Shown: positions 9,570 through 18,737, numbered from the stretch's first letter. The stretch: 41,616 bases of DNA from Candidatus Angelobacter sp. (GCA_025462835.1 JAOAPH010000067.1:1-41616), one strand, 5' to 3'. The notes: generated by a model not told the origin, from the letters alone. Made by a program: numbers and translations.

Positions 9570-10070
9570 ATGCATCGCACCCGGGACAAAGGCCTTCTGC
9601 TGATTGCTTTCCTCAAGATATTAAAGGGGTTGTCGCTGCTGCTGATAGGCGTTGGAGCGCTTCACCTGTTGCACAAGGATGTGGAGGCCATCGCGTCGTA
9701 TTGGTGTGACGTGTTGCGAATCGACAGCGACAGCCGATTCTTCGGGCATATCGGTACCAGGCTGATGGCTATTGACGACCGGCAACTTAGGGTGATCAGT
9801 GCGGTTACATTCTTCTATTCCACGGTCATGTTGACCGAGGGAATCGGACTATTCATGGGGCAGCGGTGGGCCGAGTTATTGACCATCATCGCCACCGCGT
9901 CGTTTCTTCCATTTGAATTGTTTGAGGTAATAGCTCACTTTTCCCTGGGCAGAGTGGTCCTGCTTTTGGTCAACATTGCCGTAGTTGGATATCTGATCTG
10001 GGTCGTGCGGAAGAAGGACGCGAGTTTAGCAGAGAAGCATTCGGCAGCGAAGGCGGGCGGAACACCTTAA
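9570..10070 (+). CDS. DUF2127 family membrane protein
   Basis: A 166-residue integral membrane protein of unknown function. It begins with a basic segment and a hydrophobic helix (LLLIAFLKILKGLSLLLIGVGAL), followed by a soluble stretch with LLHKDVEAIASYW and LRIDSDSRFF, then three more hydrophobic helices (the last VVLLLVNIAVVGYLIWVV) and a basic, Lys/Ala-rich tail. The order and motifs match the DUF2127 family. It stands alone between the tonB-like gene and the hybrid kinase gene, so context gives no functional clue. Confidence 0.8.
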   Translation: MHRTRDKGLLLIAFLKILKGLSLLLIGVGALHLLHKDVEAIASYWCDVLRIDSDSRFFGHIGTRLMAIDDRQLRVISAVTFFYSTVMLTEGIGLFMGQRWAELLTIIATASFLPFELFEVIAHFSLGRVVLLLVNIAVVGYLIWVVRKKDASLAEKHSAAKAGGTP

Positions 10071-10207
10071 ATGACTCTCAGCGTTGGGGTCTCATGTTCA
10101 TTACTAATTTTCTGCTGGATTGAAGAACCGATTTCGTGAATGATTACCCTCGCTCAACGGTGCGGACGAAGTTCTCCAGACTGCAATCGCAGATGGAGAT
10201 CTTTGCG

Positions 10208-12862
10208 ATGAGGAAAATGGGAAATCGGAAATCTGGCCTGGCGCTGGCTGCGCTCGCTTGTCTCTGGCTATGCCCAGAGTCCATGGCGCTCGATGCCCGA
10301 AGTGTCGTCTCAGGCGGGACGTTTTGGATCGACGCAATCGCTCTCCTGCTTTTCGCCGCCATCATCTGGGCGGCTCAGCGACGCATCCGCAAGCAACTCC
10401 GCGCCCGGGAGAAGGAAGTCGAGCTATTGCAGCTCGCTATGAAACAACAACGTGCATTGCAGGAGAGCGAAGCCAAGTTCCGTGCCGTCGCCGAGTCTGA
10501 GACCCAGGCGATCTATATTCATGACGGCAAAAAATTGCTATACGCGAACAAAGCCGCCGAGGTGATGTCAGGATATTCACTCGACGAACTGATGAAGATG
10601 GACATCTGGCAGCTCACCCACCCCGATTCCGTAGTGTTGATGAAAGAGCGGTTAGCGCACCGGCAGCGCGGAGAAAAAGTCCCTTCCCGATATGAGTACA
10701 AGTTTATCCCCCGCGACGGGAGCGTTCGTTGGGGAGAGATGTCCGTCGCGCCTATCGAGTACGACGGGCAGCAAGCCTTTTTGTGCACGGTGGTCGATAT
10801 TACCGAGCGAAAGCAGTCGGAACAGCTACAGGGCGCTCTATACCGCATCGCCGATAAAACGAGTTCGGCCATGGATCTTCAACAGTTCTATGCCGCTGTG
10901 CACGGCATCCTCGATGAGCTGATGTATGCCAAGAACTTCTACATTGCGCTGTATGACCGTGAATCAGAGACCATCAGCTTTGCATACTCTGTGGACGAGG
11001 AAGACACAGAACGTCAGCCGCGAAGGTTGCGCAATGGCTTGACTGAATACATTCTGAGGACTGGCCGCGCACAATTGGTCTCGCCGGAGAGATTTGATGA
11101 GCTGGTGGCGATGGATGAAGTTGAGTCGGTCGGCGCGCCCTCAGTGGACTGGCTTGGCGCTCCGCTTAAGCACCGCAACGTGACCTTCGGAGCGTTGGTT
11201 GTACAGAGTTACAGCGAGAAGATCCGCTACACAAAACGCGATCGGGACATTCTCAGTTTTGTCTCGCAGCAGGTGGCCAGTGCCATCTTGCACAAACGCG
11301 ATCAGGATGCAGTTCGGCAGTCGGAGACGCGCTACCGTTCGCTGGTGGAGAGTGCGGTCTATGGCATCTACCGGTCGAGTGCAGACGGCCAATTTCTCGA
11401 AGTGAACCGGAAGATGGTGTCGCTGATGGGCTACGACTCGGCTGAGGAAATGTACCAGTTGCACATGCCCACGCAAGTCTATTTCGATCCCCAGGAGCGC
11501 TCACGGATTCTTGCGCAATTGCAAGGCAAGACGGAAGTGGAGGGCGTTGAAGTCACATGGAGACGAAAAGATGAAAAGCCCATCTCGCTGCGGCTCAGCG
11601 GAAGAAGCGTTGTAGGTTCAAGCGGGATCGTTGAAAGCTACGAGATGATCGTTGAAGATGTGACGGACCGCAAGCTGCTGGAAGACCAATTGCGCCAGTC
11701 GCAGAAGATGGACGCTGTAGGGCGCCTCGCGGGCGGCGTCGCGCATGATTTTAATAACCTGCTGACAGTCATTAAAGGATACAGCGATATTCTGCTCGAC
11801 GACTTTGTTCATTCTGATCCCAAACGAAGCGCACTGGAAGAGATAAAGAAATCAGCTGACCGCGCGGCCTCGCTCACGAGCCAACTGCTTGCCTTCAGCC
11901 GACAACAGGTGACAGCCCCCAAAGTGCTGGACCTGAACGAAAGCATTCGCAGCATGGAAAATATGTTGCGCCGTCTTCTCGGGATTGATGTCGAACTCGT
12001 GACGAATCTCGATGCTCGACTTGGACGCATCAAAGCGGATGTTGGCCAGATCGAACAGGTCATCATGAACATGGCTGTGAATGCGCGCGATGCTATGCCA
12101 AGAGGGGGTACGCTCACAGTGAAGACTGAGAATGTAAGCCTGGACGCATCGTTCATAAATCAGTTCTCGTCGCGGATCAACGTGGGCGAATATGTGTTGA
12201 TCACTGTGACAGATACCGGCGCAGGCATGGATGAGCAGACAAGATCGCGCATCTTCGAACCATTCTTTACCACCAAGGAGTTGGGCAAGGGAACCGGACT
12301 GGGGCTCTCGACCGTCTATGGCATCGTGAAGCAGAGCGGCGGACACGTGTCTGTGAACAGCGCGATCGGGAGAGGCGCCAGATTCGAGATCTATCTTCCG
12401 CGGGTCAATGCACTTCCCGAATCCGTCGATGTGGATGGTGGCCAACACGATTTTAAAGTCGGTTGCGAAACGGTCCTTGTCGTCGAGGACGACGAAGCCC
12501 TGCGGGGGTTAGTGACGCAAATCCTGAGCAAGCGCGGATACAAAGTGTTGCAAGCAGCAGACCCTGCCAGCGCAGTGGAGATCAATTCAACGCATCGCGG
12601 ACCGATTCAACTGTTTTTGACTGATCTGGTCCTTCGACAGATGAACGGCCACGAACTAGCAAAGAAGCTGACGGCGTCACGACCGGGAACTCGCGTCTTG
12701 TTCATGTCCGGTTATACCAGTGAGGCGGTGGCCCAACAGGGGATGCTCGAGGCCGATGTCGCCTTTCTGCAAAAGCCATTCACAACATCAGGGCTGGCGC
12801 GCAAAGTCAGAGAGGTGTTAGACCACGGAGCGGCACAGTCCGCGACTGCGGGCGGTCGATGA
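10208..12862 (+). CDS. Membrane-linked PAS/GAF hybrid histidine kinase with C-terminal receiver
   Basis: The open frame begins at GTG 10136, but ATG at 10208 (or 10193) gives a proper N-terminal signal/anchor ([17 protein letters not shown]), so 10208 is preferred. Domains in order: hydrophobic anchor and transmembrane helix ([17 protein letters not shown]), a coiled linker, PAS ([19 protein letters not shown]), GAF (around [23 protein letters not shown]), a second PAS ([19 protein letters not shown]), HisKA with [15 protein letters not shown] (His at codon 11744-11746), HATPase ([33 protein letters not shown]) and a receiver with phosphoacceptor Asp in [11 protein letters not shown] (codon 12623-12625). 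This is a typical soil-bacterial hybrid kinase. Its stop overlaps the next gene's start (ATGA), so they are probably co-translated. Confidence 0.92.
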   Translation: MRKMGNRKSGLALAALACLWLCPESMALDARSVVSGGTFWIDAIALLLFAAIIWAAQRRIRKQLRAREKEVELLQLAMKQQRALQESEAKFRAVAESETQAIYIHDGKKLLYANKAAEVMSGYSLDELMKMDIWQLTHPDSVVLMKERLAHRQRGEKVPSRYEYKFIPRDGSVRWGEMSVAPIEYDGQQAFLCTVVDITERKQSEQLQGALYRIADKTSSAMDLQQFYAAVHGILDELMYAKNFYIALYDRESETISFAYSVDEEDTERQPRRLRNGLTEYILRTGRAQLVSPERFDELVAMDEVESVGAPSVDWLGAPLKHRNVTFGALVVQSYSEKIRYTKRDRDILSFVSQQVASAILHKRDQDAVRQSETRYRSLVESAVYGIYRSSADGQFLEVNRKMVSLMGYDSAEEMYQLHMPTQVYFDPQERSRILAQLQGKTEVEGVEVTWRRKDEKPISLRLSGRSVVGSSGIVESYEMIVEDVTDRKLLEDQLRQSQKMDAVGRLAGGVAHDFNNLLTVIKGYSDILLDDFVHSDPKRSALEEIKKSADRAASLTSQLLAFSRQQVTAPKVLDLNESIRSMENMLRRLLGIDVELVTNLDARLGRIKADVGQIEQVIMNMAVNARDAMPRGGTLTVKTENVSLDASFINQFSSRINVGEYVLITVTDTGAGMDEQTRSRIFEPFFTTKELGKGTGLGLSTVYGIVKQSGGHVSVNSAIGRGARFEIYLPRVNALPESVDVDGGQHDFKVGCETVLVVEDDEALRGLVTQILSKRGYKVLQAADPASAVEINSTHRGPIQLFLTDLVLRQMNGHELAKKLTASRPGTRVLFMSGYTSEAVAQQGMLEADVAFLQKPFTTSGLARKVREVLDHGAAQSATAGGR

Positions 12863-13242
12863 ACACCGAGACTCTACGCACATTTTGCATGTCGCTGCCG
12901 CAAGTGACGGAAGACATCAAATGGGGCCACGATCTCTGCTTCCTTATTGCAGAAAAGATGTTTACGGTCGCTTCGTTAGACAGCGATGGTCACTGCGTTT
13001 CCTTCAAGTGCACGCCGGAGAAGTTTGCTGAATTGATCGAGATGGATGGCATCATCCCTGCCCCATATATGGCGCGAAACAATTGGGTGACGCTGCAACG
13101 ATTTGGCGCATTGCGCGACCCCGAGATCAAAGAACTCGTCCGCAAGTCGTACGAATTGGTCGTGGCCAAACTGCCGAAAAAGACACAACAAGAGATCGCT
13201 TCAGGCAAGAAGAAGCCCGCAACCAAGCGACGTTCCCGATAA
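12859..13242 (+). CDS. MmcQ/YjbR family protein
   Basis: A 127-residue protein of the YjbR/MmcQ family, which has a CyaY-like fold and is annotated as DNA-binding-like. Recognised segments are TLRTFCMSLPQVTEDIKWGHDLCFLIAEKMFT, then a central strand-rich segment and the helix-rich APYMARNNWVTLQRF. The C-terminus is Lys/Arg-rich (SGKKKPATKRRSR), consistent with nucleic acid binding. The start overlaps the stop of the hybrid kinase gene by 4 bases. That coupling with a sensor kinase is unusual and not explained by the family's known biology. Confidence 0.85.
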   Translation: MNTETLRTFCMSLPQVTEDIKWGHDLCFLIAEKMFTVASLDSDGHCVSFKCTPEKFAELIEMDGIIPAPYMARNNWVTLQRFGALRDPEIKELVRKSYELVVAKLPKKTQQEIASGKKKPATKRRSR

Positions 13243-13287
13243 CCGCGAACCGGCATTTCCGTTTTTTCATTTACAATCGAAGGTTCC

Positions 13288-14034
13288 ATGCCGCTCAAAC
13301 AATCGGAAGCGATCGTTCTGCGCAGCTATCCCATGCGTGAGGCGGACTTGTTGGTCACGTTTTTCACTCGCGCAGAGGGCAAGATACGCGGGGTGGCGCG
13401 GTCAGCTAAGAAATCGAAGAAGCGCTTTGGCGGCGCATTGGAACCGCTGACGTTTGTCCGGGTCTATTGGGAAGAGCGCGAGCGCAAGGATTTTGACTTG
13501 ATGCGGATAGATTCCTGTGACGTCCTGGAATCGCCGCTTACGGACGCAGTGGACTACCACCGCGCGGTCGCGTTGGGCTATGTCGCGGAAATGCTCGACC
13601 AGTTGTTGCCGGACAGGGAAGCGAACGATGCCATCTTCCGGTTAGCCCACGCAGTTTTGCAGAATATCCGCGCCGGCTCGATATGGATGGCGCTGACGTA
13701 TTTCGATTTGTGGATCGTGCGACTGACCGGACTATTGCCGGAGCTGCATGCCTGTATTGAATGTGGCGCGCCGCTGAATGGTGGCAAAGCTTTTTATCAT
13801 GCGCTCGCGGATGGGTTGATGTGTCCGGAGCACAAGCGGCTGGCTAGCTCGGAGATGACGCTGGAATCGCGAAAGCTTGCCGCAGAAATGTTTCGCGCGC
13901 CAGTAGGTACATTTGCCGGTGAGCCCTGGCCGCGACAGCGCGGCGTGGATCTGCGAAAGTTTTTAACGCAACGGATCGAGCGGCAATTGGAAAAGAAGCT
14001 GGTCACGGCAGCGATGCTGGACAAATTGGATTAG
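13288..14034 (+). CDS. recO: DNA repair protein RecO
   Basis: A 248-residue RecO, which assists RecF-pathway recombination by displacing SSB and annealing strands. It begins with the OB-fold N-terminus (SEAIVLRSYPMREADLLVTFFTRAEGKIRGVARSAKK). The C-terminal part has a zinc-binding-like region with C-x2-C (HACIECGAPLNGGKAFYHALADGLMC). Length and both halves match the family. It is followed by a repeat-rich gap and the glycyl-tRNA synthetase genes. Confidence 0.93.
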   Translation: MPLKQSEAIVLRSYPMREADLLVTFFTRAEGKIRGVARSAKKSKKRFGGALEPLTFVRVYWEERERKDFDLMRIDSCDVLESPLTDAVDYHRAVALGYVAEMLDQLLPDREANDAIFRLAHAVLQNIRAGSIWMALTYFDLWIVRLTGLLPELHACIECGAPLNGGKAFYHALADGLMCPEHKRLASSEMTLESRKLAAEMFRAPVGTFAGEPWPRQRGVDLRKFLTQRIERQLEKKLVTAAMLDKLD

Positions 14035-14041
14035 AAGCAGC

Positions 14042-14070
14042 AGTTAGCACTCAGCACTTTAGCATTCAGC
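14042..14070 (+). repeat. Degenerate period-7 tandem repeat array 1 (TTAGCAN unit)
   Basis: Directly after the recO stop is a run of about four heptamer-like units (TTAGCAC, TCAGCAC, an 8-mer TTTAGCAT, TCAGCC). The consensus is T-Y-A-G-C-A-N. Array 2 at 14237-14271 carries the same unit on the opposite strand, so the two arrays flank the recO-glyQ gap as an inverted pair. Evidence is direct reading of the sequence. Confidence 0.7.
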
Positions 14071-14164
14071 CGTGAATGGACCTGCGGTTTTGGAGAGGTT
14101 TTTGAAGGGCAAGGCTTCAACTTGCGGGAGTGAGCCAGCCCCGCAGCAATTGGAGCTTTGAGAG

Positions 14165-14184
14165 GGCACGGCTTTAGCCGTGCC
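14165..14184. repeat. REP-like palindrome
   Basis: A perfect 9-base inverted repeat with a 2-base loop (GGCACGGCT, TT, AGCCGTGCC). A near-identical copy is at 18067-18086, differing only in the loop. No T-run follows, so it is more likely a dispersed repeat than a simple terminator. Confidence 0.75.
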
Positions 14185-14203
14185 GCAAGAAGCGGATAAT
14201 AAC

Positions 14204-14226
14204 GGGGCTTTAGCCCCTGAGGTAGA
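14204..14226. repeat. REP-like hairpin with conserved CTGAGGT tail
   Basis: A perfect 6-base stem (GGGGCT, TT, AGCCCC at 14204-14217) followed by CTGAGGTAG. The same layout, a CTTTAG-centred hairpin followed by YTGAGGT, recurs at 18108-18126 and 38606-38624, indicating a dispersed family with a conserved tail motif beside the stem. Confidence 0.7.
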
Positions 14227-14236
14227 ACACATTTTC

Positions 14237-14271
14237 ACTAAATGCTAATCGCTAAATGCTAACTGCTAAAC
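14237..14271 (-). repeat. Period-7 tandem repeat array 2, overlapping the glyQ start
   Basis: Five contiguous heptamers: ACTAAAT, GCTAATC, GCTAAAT, GCTAACT, GCTAAAC. Read on the minus strand the unit is TTAGCAN, as in array 1. The start codon of glyQ at 14256 falls inside the third unit, so the array forms the 5' end and first codons of glyQ. Confidence 0.8.
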
Positions 14272-15230
14272 CCAATCCGCTCACCTTTCAGGAACTGATC
14301 TTCACGCTGCAGAAGTTCTGGGCCGACCAGGGCTGCATCCTGCAACAGCCCTATGACGTGGAGATGGGCGCGGGAACCATGTCGCCGGAAACATTCCTGC
14401 GCGTGCTCGGGCCAAAGCCGTATCACGTTTGCTATCTCCAGCCCTCGCGCCGTCCCGCGGATGGACGTTACGGAGAGAATCCGAATCGCCTCTTCAAGCA
14501 CACGCAATGTCAGGTGATCCTGAAGCCTCCGCCGGACAACGTGCAGGACCTCTATCTTCAGTCCTTGCAAGCGATTGGCGTCGAACTACGAAAGCATGAC
14601 TTGAAGTTTGAGGAAGACAACTGGGAGTCACCCACATTGGGGGCATGGGGCATCGGGTGGCAGGTAATGCTCGACGGATTAGAGGTCACGCAGTTCACTT
14701 ATTTCCAGCAATGCGGCGGAGTCGATCTGGAACCGATCTCGGCCGAACTGACATACGGCTTGGAGCGCCTCTGCGCCTTCTTGCAGGATGTGGATAGCGT
14801 GTATGACATCGTCTGGGCGCGTGATCCGAAGACCGGACGCGAGATCACTTATCGCGAAATACGACAAGCGGAAGAGTTACAGTTTTCGGTTTACAACTTT
14901 GAGTATGCAGACGTGGAAAAGACCTGGGAGCACTTGCGTCTCTACGAGGCCGAGTGCAAGGCGCTGCTCGATGAATACAACGCGAAATCAAAGGCTGTTC
15001 GCGAAAAGAAATCAGAGTCGCTGGACGATCTCAAGCGCTTTCCCATTCTTCCCGCCTTCGACCTCTGCCTCAAATGCTCGCACTTATTTAATCTGCTCGA
15101 CGCGCGCGGCGCGATTTCCGTCACCGAACGGGTTGGTGTGATCGCTCGCATACGCGCACTCGCGGTTGGAGTTGCAAAGGCCTATGTCGATCAACAAAGC
15201 GATACAGCAGCAGCGGCGGTGAATTCCTAA
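14256..15230 (+). CDS. glyQ: Glycyl-tRNA synthetase alpha subunit
   Basis: A 324-residue alpha subunit of the bacterial heterotetrameric (alpha2beta2) glycyl-tRNA synthetase, which carries the class II catalytic core that activates glycine. The family is unmistakable from [20 protein letters not shown], the segment [39 protein letters not shown] and [17 protein letters not shown]. The first codons (MLTAKPN) are encoded by the period-7 repeat array. No canonical ribosome-binding site is visible before ATG 14256, so the real start is slightly uncertain. glyS follows after 4 bases. Confidence 0.95.
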   Translation: MLTAKPNPLTFQELIFTLQKFWADQGCILQQPYDVEMGAGTMSPETFLRVLGPKPYHVCYLQPSRRPADGRYGENPNRLFKHTQCQVILKPPPDNVQDLYLQSLQAIGVELRKHDLKFEEDNWESPTLGAWGIGWQVMLDGLEVTQFTYFQQCGGVDLEPISAELTYGLERLCAFLQDVDSVYDIVWARDPKTGREITYREIRQAEELQFSVYNFEYADVEKTWEHLRLYEAECKALLDEYNAKSKAVREKKSESLDDLKRFPILPAFDLCLKCSHLFNLLDARGAISVTERVGVIARIRALAVGVAKAYVDQQSDTAAAAVNS

Positions 15231-15234
15231 TCCT

Positions 15235-17361
15235 ATGCCTGACTTTTTGCTAGAAATCGGTCTCGAAGAGATTCCCGCACGCATGATAGACAGCGCGCGA
15301 GAAGAACTCGCCCGGCGCACGCAGGAGTTGCTCACTAGAGAAAATCTGGCGCCCTCGGATTCAAAATTTACTTCGTACTCCACCCCGCGACGGCTTGCGG
15401 TTTTTGTGGAAGGAATCAATGCTGCCCAAGCCGACGTTCAGGAACAGGTGACCGGACCATCGCTCAAGGTTGCATACAAAGATGGCGTGCCCACGCCGGC
15501 TGCGGAGGCATTCGCCAAAAAGGTCGGAGTTGAAGTTGCGAAGCTCGGGAAGATCAGCAACCCCAAGGGAGAGTATCTGGCAGCGACGATCCAGAAAAAA
15601 GGTCGCAGCGCCGCAGAAGTGTTGACAGAACTCCTGCCCAAAGAGATGGCCGGGATCTATTGGGCGAAAAATATGTACTGGCGGGCAGGGAAGCCCGAGC
15701 GCTTTGTGCGTCCCGTGCGCTGGATCACCGCATTGCTTGAGGGCCATGTTGTACCGCTGGAATTCGGCGGCATCAAGGCCGCAGCCAAGACTCACGGACA
15801 TCGCATTCTCAGCGAAGGCGAGATTCCTCTCTCCAAGCCGGAAAACTATAAAGACTCTCTAGAAAAAGCGAAGGTGCTGGTCTCGCCGGCTGAACGCGAG
15901 CATCGCATCCGCAAGGCCCTCGACGCTGCAACGCGAACCATTCCTGGATTGCGATGGCGCGAAGATGAGGACCTGCTGCGCACGGTGGTCAACCTGACTG
16001 AGTTTCCGTCTGTGATTATCGGTAGCTTCGAAAAAGAATATCTGTCGCTGCCGGAAGAAGTGCTGGTGACGGTGATGCGTGACCACCAGAAATATTTCGC
16101 GGTGGAAGACGCAAGCGGCAAGCTCGCACCCTACTTCCTCGCGGTACTCAATACAGATAGCGATCCAGACGGCCTCATCCGGCACGGCAACGAGCGCGTT
16201 CTCCGCGCGCGGTTCAATGATGCGCGATTTTTCTGGGAAGCCGATCAAAAGGTTTCACTGCGTGATCGCGTCGAGATGTTGAAGAACGTGACCTTCCAGA
16301 AGGAACTGGGCAGCTATTACGAGAAGGCAAAGCGGATGGCTCACCTGGTCACGATCGGCGGCGCGGATTTCGACCATCCTCAGCACAAGATCAAACGTAA
16401 CGCACTTTACGAAGCGGCGTGGCTGGCCAAAGCCGACCTCACCACCGAGCTCGTCAAAGAGTTCACGGAGTTGCAGGGAATCGTCGGCGGGCTCTATGCG
16501 CGCGCGCAAGGGCTCGACCCAGCAATCGCCGATGCCATCTATGACCACTACAAGCCGGAGTCGATGGACGACGCGTCACCGCGAACATTGGAGTCCGCAC
16601 TGCTCGCGCTCGCTGATAAAGCCGATAGCATCGCCGGAATGTTTGCATTGGGATTGCAGCCGACCGGGTCGAAAGATCCTTTCGCCCTGCGTCGGCAGGC
16701 GAACGGGATCGTGAAGATCATTGTCGAGCACAAACTGCCGGTGGATCTGCGAATCCTCTTTCAAGTCGCACTGGTGGGATACAAGGGCTCTGAAGCAGAA
16801 AAGAAGTTCACCCAGCTGGATAAGTACTCGGAATCGGTCTCAGCATTCTTCCGTGAGCGCCTGGAATTCTACTTGCGCGACGTCCGCGGCTTTGCCTATG
16901 ACGAAGTCAACGCAGTGCTCGCCGCCGGACACGACCGTGTCACTGACGCGCTAGACCGCGTGCAGGCCGTCTCCGAAGTGCGTAAGTCCGCCGATTTCGA
17001 GCCTATCTCCATCGCATTCAAACGCATCAAGAATATTTTGCGGCAGGCAAACGAGGTAGGAAAAGCTCCAAATGGTAAGTTCGATCGAGCGGCGCTGGAA
17101 GATCCGGCAGAGAAGCAGTTGGCGGAAGCCGTAGAGAAGACCGCGCCGGTTGTCGCTGAGCTGCGGCACAAACACAAATACGCGGATGCGCTCGCCGAGA
17201 TCGCAAAGCTGCGGCCAACGCTCGACACCTTCTTTGAAAAGGTAATGGTGATGGTGGACGATGAAAAGCTGCGCTCGAATCGTTTGCTGCTGCTACAAAA
17301 GATGCTGAATGATTTCTCCACGATCGCAGATTTCTCGGAGATCGTGACCGAGAAGAAATAG
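15235..17361 (+). CDS. glyS: Glycyl-tRNA synthetase beta subunit
   Basis: A 708-residue beta subunit that binds tRNA-Gly and completes the alpha2beta2 enzyme with GlyQ. It starts with the family N-terminus (PDFLLEIGLEEIPARMIDSA), contains the conserved WRAGKPERFVRPVRWI and the HD-related core (VMRDHQKYFAVED, FNDARFFWEAD), and ends with the anticodon-binding type C-terminus (VMVDDEKLRSNRLLLLQKM). It begins 4 bases after the glyQ stop, so the two form an operon. Confidence 0.95.
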   Translation: MPDFLLEIGLEEIPARMIDSAREELARRTQELLTRENLAPSDSKFTSYSTPRRLAVFVEGINAAQADVQEQVTGPSLKVAYKDGVPTPAAEAFAKKVGVEVAKLGKISNPKGEYLAATIQKKGRSAAEVLTELLPKEMAGIYWAKNMYWRAGKPERFVRPVRWITALLEGHVVPLEFGGIKAAAKTHGHRILSEGEIPLSKPENYKDSLEKAKVLVSPAEREHRIRKALDAATRTIPGLRWREDEDLLRTVVNLTEFPSVIIGSFEKEYLSLPEEVLVTVMRDHQKYFAVEDASGKLAPYFLAVLNTDSDPDGLIRHGNERVLRARFNDARFFWEADQKVSLRDRVEMLKNVTFQKELGSYYEKAKRMAHLVTIGGADFDHPQHKIKRNALYEAAWLAKADLTTELVKEFTELQGIVGGLYARAQGLDPAIADAIYDHYKPESMDDASPRTLESALLALADKADSIAGMFALGLQPTGSKDPFALRRQANGIVKIIVEHKLPVDLRILFQVALVGYKGSEAEKKFTQLDKYSESVSAFFRERLEFYLRDVRGFAYDEVNAVLAAGHDRVTDALDRVQAVSEVRKSADFEPISIAFKRIKNILRQANEVGKAPNGKFDRAALEDPAEKQLAEAVEKTAPVVAELRHKHKYADALAEIAKLRPTLDTFFEKVMVMVDDEKLRSNRLLLLQKMLNDFSTIADFSEIVTEKK

Positions 17362-17378
17362 CTGATGCAAGGGTTTTT

Positions 17379-17410
17379 ACTGACTACTGACTACTTACTA
17401 CTGACTACTG
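17379..17410 (-). repeat. Perfect-register period-7 tandem repeat array 3
   Basis: ACTGACT, ACTGACT, ACTTACT, ACTGACT, then ACTG: about 4.6 heptamers between the glyS stop and the start of the next gene. On the minus strand the rotation is TCAGTAG, close to the TYAGCAN unit of arrays 1 and 2. Confidence 0.85.
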
Positions 17411-17415
17411 CTCCA

Positions 17416-18018
17416 ATGGCTGACCAACTCTATCTCAACCTGTGGTTCCCCAGCTTCTCTGAAGCCGAGATGTTGCCGCGCTTGCTCTCCGTCATCAAAC
17501 AGTTTCCGTTTTCCGAGTCGCTGCCCGGTGTCGGCGACCTCGCGATACATCCCATCTCGTTCAACGAACCGGAAATCTTGGAAGAGCAATTCGATTTCCG
17601 CGCCGACCCCGAGCAGGCCATCCAACAAGCAGGCGAGTTCGTTCACTCTGATTACGCTTATGAACTGCACGCCGCATGGGACATCTGGACGCCGAAAAAA
17701 GAGGGCGATCTCGACGAGACCTGGGTCGTCTCACCGCAACCGGTAAAGTTCTTTGCTTACGGAACGGATTTTGACGAGGGCATCTATCGGGAGGACGGGC
17801 ACGTTCAGATCGACTTTGGACTGGACACACCATTCCTCTACGAAGAGGGCGAATTCACGCCGGTTGTGGCCACTCGGATTAAATCAAACGTGCAGAAGCT
17901 GGTGAATTTTGTCCACGCGATCGAGAAGAATTGCGGCATTACCGGACGAGTGCTCTGGTCAGAGTCGGATGAGAACCTGGCACAAAAGCTGATCGCGAAA
18001 TTGCAAAAAGTGCAGTAG
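17416..18018 (+). CDS. Conserved-looking hypothetical protein
   Basis: A 200-residue acidic soluble protein, not recognised. ATG at 17416 (MADQLYLNLWFPSF) is preferred. An in-frame ATG at 17365, 3 bases after the glyS stop, would translate the heptamer array as a Leu/Thr-rich leader, which looks artefactual. The protein is rich in aromatic and acidic residues (for example VHSDYAYELHAAWDIWTP and FFAYGTDFDEGIYREDGH). It has no signal peptide, membrane segment or cysteine motif. Position behind glyS could suggest co-transcription but gives no function. Confidence 0.7.
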   Translation: MADQLYLNLWFPSFSEAEMLPRLLSVIKQFPFSESLPGVGDLAIHPISFNEPEILEEQFDFRADPEQAIQQAGEFVHSDYAYELHAAWDIWTPKKEGDLDETWVVSPQPVKFFAYGTDFDEGIYREDGHVQIDFGLDTPFLYEEGEFTPVVATRIKSNVQKLVNFVHAIEKNCGITGRVLWSESDENLAQKLIAKLQKVQ

Positions 18019-18066
18019 GTCGCGCACGCGAAGCAAATCTGAACGTCGTTGCGCTCCCTTTGAAAG

Positions 18067-18086
18067 GGCACGGCTTCAGCCGTGCC
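18067..18086. repeat. REP-like palindrome, second copy
   Basis: A perfect 9-base stem (GGCACGGCT, TC, AGCCGTGCC), the same element as at 14165-14184. It lies in the gap between the hypothetical gene and the STAS gene. Confidence 0.75.
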
Positions 18087-18107
18087 AAATCCCGACGCTC
18101 CCATTTT

Positions 18108-18126
18108 GGCTTTAGCCGCTGAGGTG
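18108..18126. repeat. REP-like hairpin with CTGAGGT tail, second copy
   Basis: GGCTTTAGCC hairpin followed by GCTGAGGTG, matching the element at 14204-14226 in layout and spacing to the partner palindrome upstream. The 18019-18212 gap therefore carries the same two-element module as the recO-glyQ gap. Confidence 0.65.
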
Positions 18127-18212
18127 CACTCGCGGGCCGATGCAATTCTTCGTTTGTCCTTCAACTCTAAACTGGTATCATCCTGGTTGATTTTAACTGC
18201 TCGGAGAACGCC

Positions 18213-18572
18213 ATGCCGGTTGTCCTGCGTAAGCTTGGGGATGCGGTGATTGTTGATCTGGACGGGCGGCTCGCATTAGGCGGCCCTGTCGATGAATTTC
18301 GCGCGCGTTGGATGGAAGCTCTGGCCACTGGCGCAAAGACCATCGTGGTGAACCTTGCGCGAGTAACGATGATCGATTCATCCGGCATCGGCACCATGAT
18401 CCGCTGCCACTCCGCGGTAAGCGCGGCAGGTGGCAAGCTGAAGATCGTAGGCGCGAACCACACGGTTCGGGAAGCATTTCGGGTCACGCGGCTCGACAAA
18501 GTTTTCGAATTCCATGAAAACGAGAGCATCGCCCTGGGATTGTCAGGAGTCTCCGCTGGCGCCGGAAGCTAG
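18213..18572 (+). CDS. STAS-domain anti-sigma factor antagonist
   Basis: A 119-residue single STAS domain protein of the SpoIIAA/RsbV type, which binds an anti-sigma kinase in the unphosphorylated state to release a sigma factor. The signature MIDSSGIGTM places the phosphorylatable serine at S56. The N-terminal strand DAVIVDLDGRLALGGPVDEFR is typical. No partner anti-sigma kinase or sigma factor gene is adjacent. Confidence 0.9.
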   Translation: MPVVLRKLGDAVIVDLDGRLALGGPVDEFRARWMEALATGAKTIVVNLARVTMIDSSGIGTMIRCHSAVSAAGGKLKIVGANHTVREAFRVTRLDKVFEFHENESIALGLSGVSAGAGS

Positions 18573-18575
18573 ATT

Positions 18576-18737
18576 CTAGAGTTCGTTTGCGTCTCTGGGC
18601 CGCAGATTTTTTGGAATCCCTTGGTTGGGATCATCGCGCTTCTGCTTGGGCTTTTTCGCACGCTCTTCCTGGGCTCTCTTGGTGACTTCGGCAAACTTGC
18701 TTTGAGGGGCGGGTTTCTTGGTGTCCATATCATCCAT
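18576..18737 (-). CDS. Small basic hypothetical protein
   Basis: A short frame with start at ATG 18737 (MDDMDTKKPAP), about 53 residues; the frame is open up to 18803. The product is highly charged and hydrophilic (Lys/Arg/Asp/Gln-rich, for example AQEERAKKPKQKRDDPN) and probably disordered. It is convergent with the STAS gene, with 3 bases between stops. It is not recognised, and the call rests on an open frame with a plausible start only. Confidence 0.45.
   Translation of the reverse strand: MDDMDTKKPAPQSKFAEVTKRAQEERAKKPKQKRDDPNQGIPKNLRPRDANEL

Noticed and set aside
14035-14255. T-box or glycine riboswitch before glyQ
   Set aside because: No T-box sequence, specifier stem or glycine aptamer is visible; the gap is filled by palindromes and heptamers.
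14042-17410. CRISPR arrays
   Set aside because: The repeat units are 7 bases with no spacers and no cas genes are nearby.
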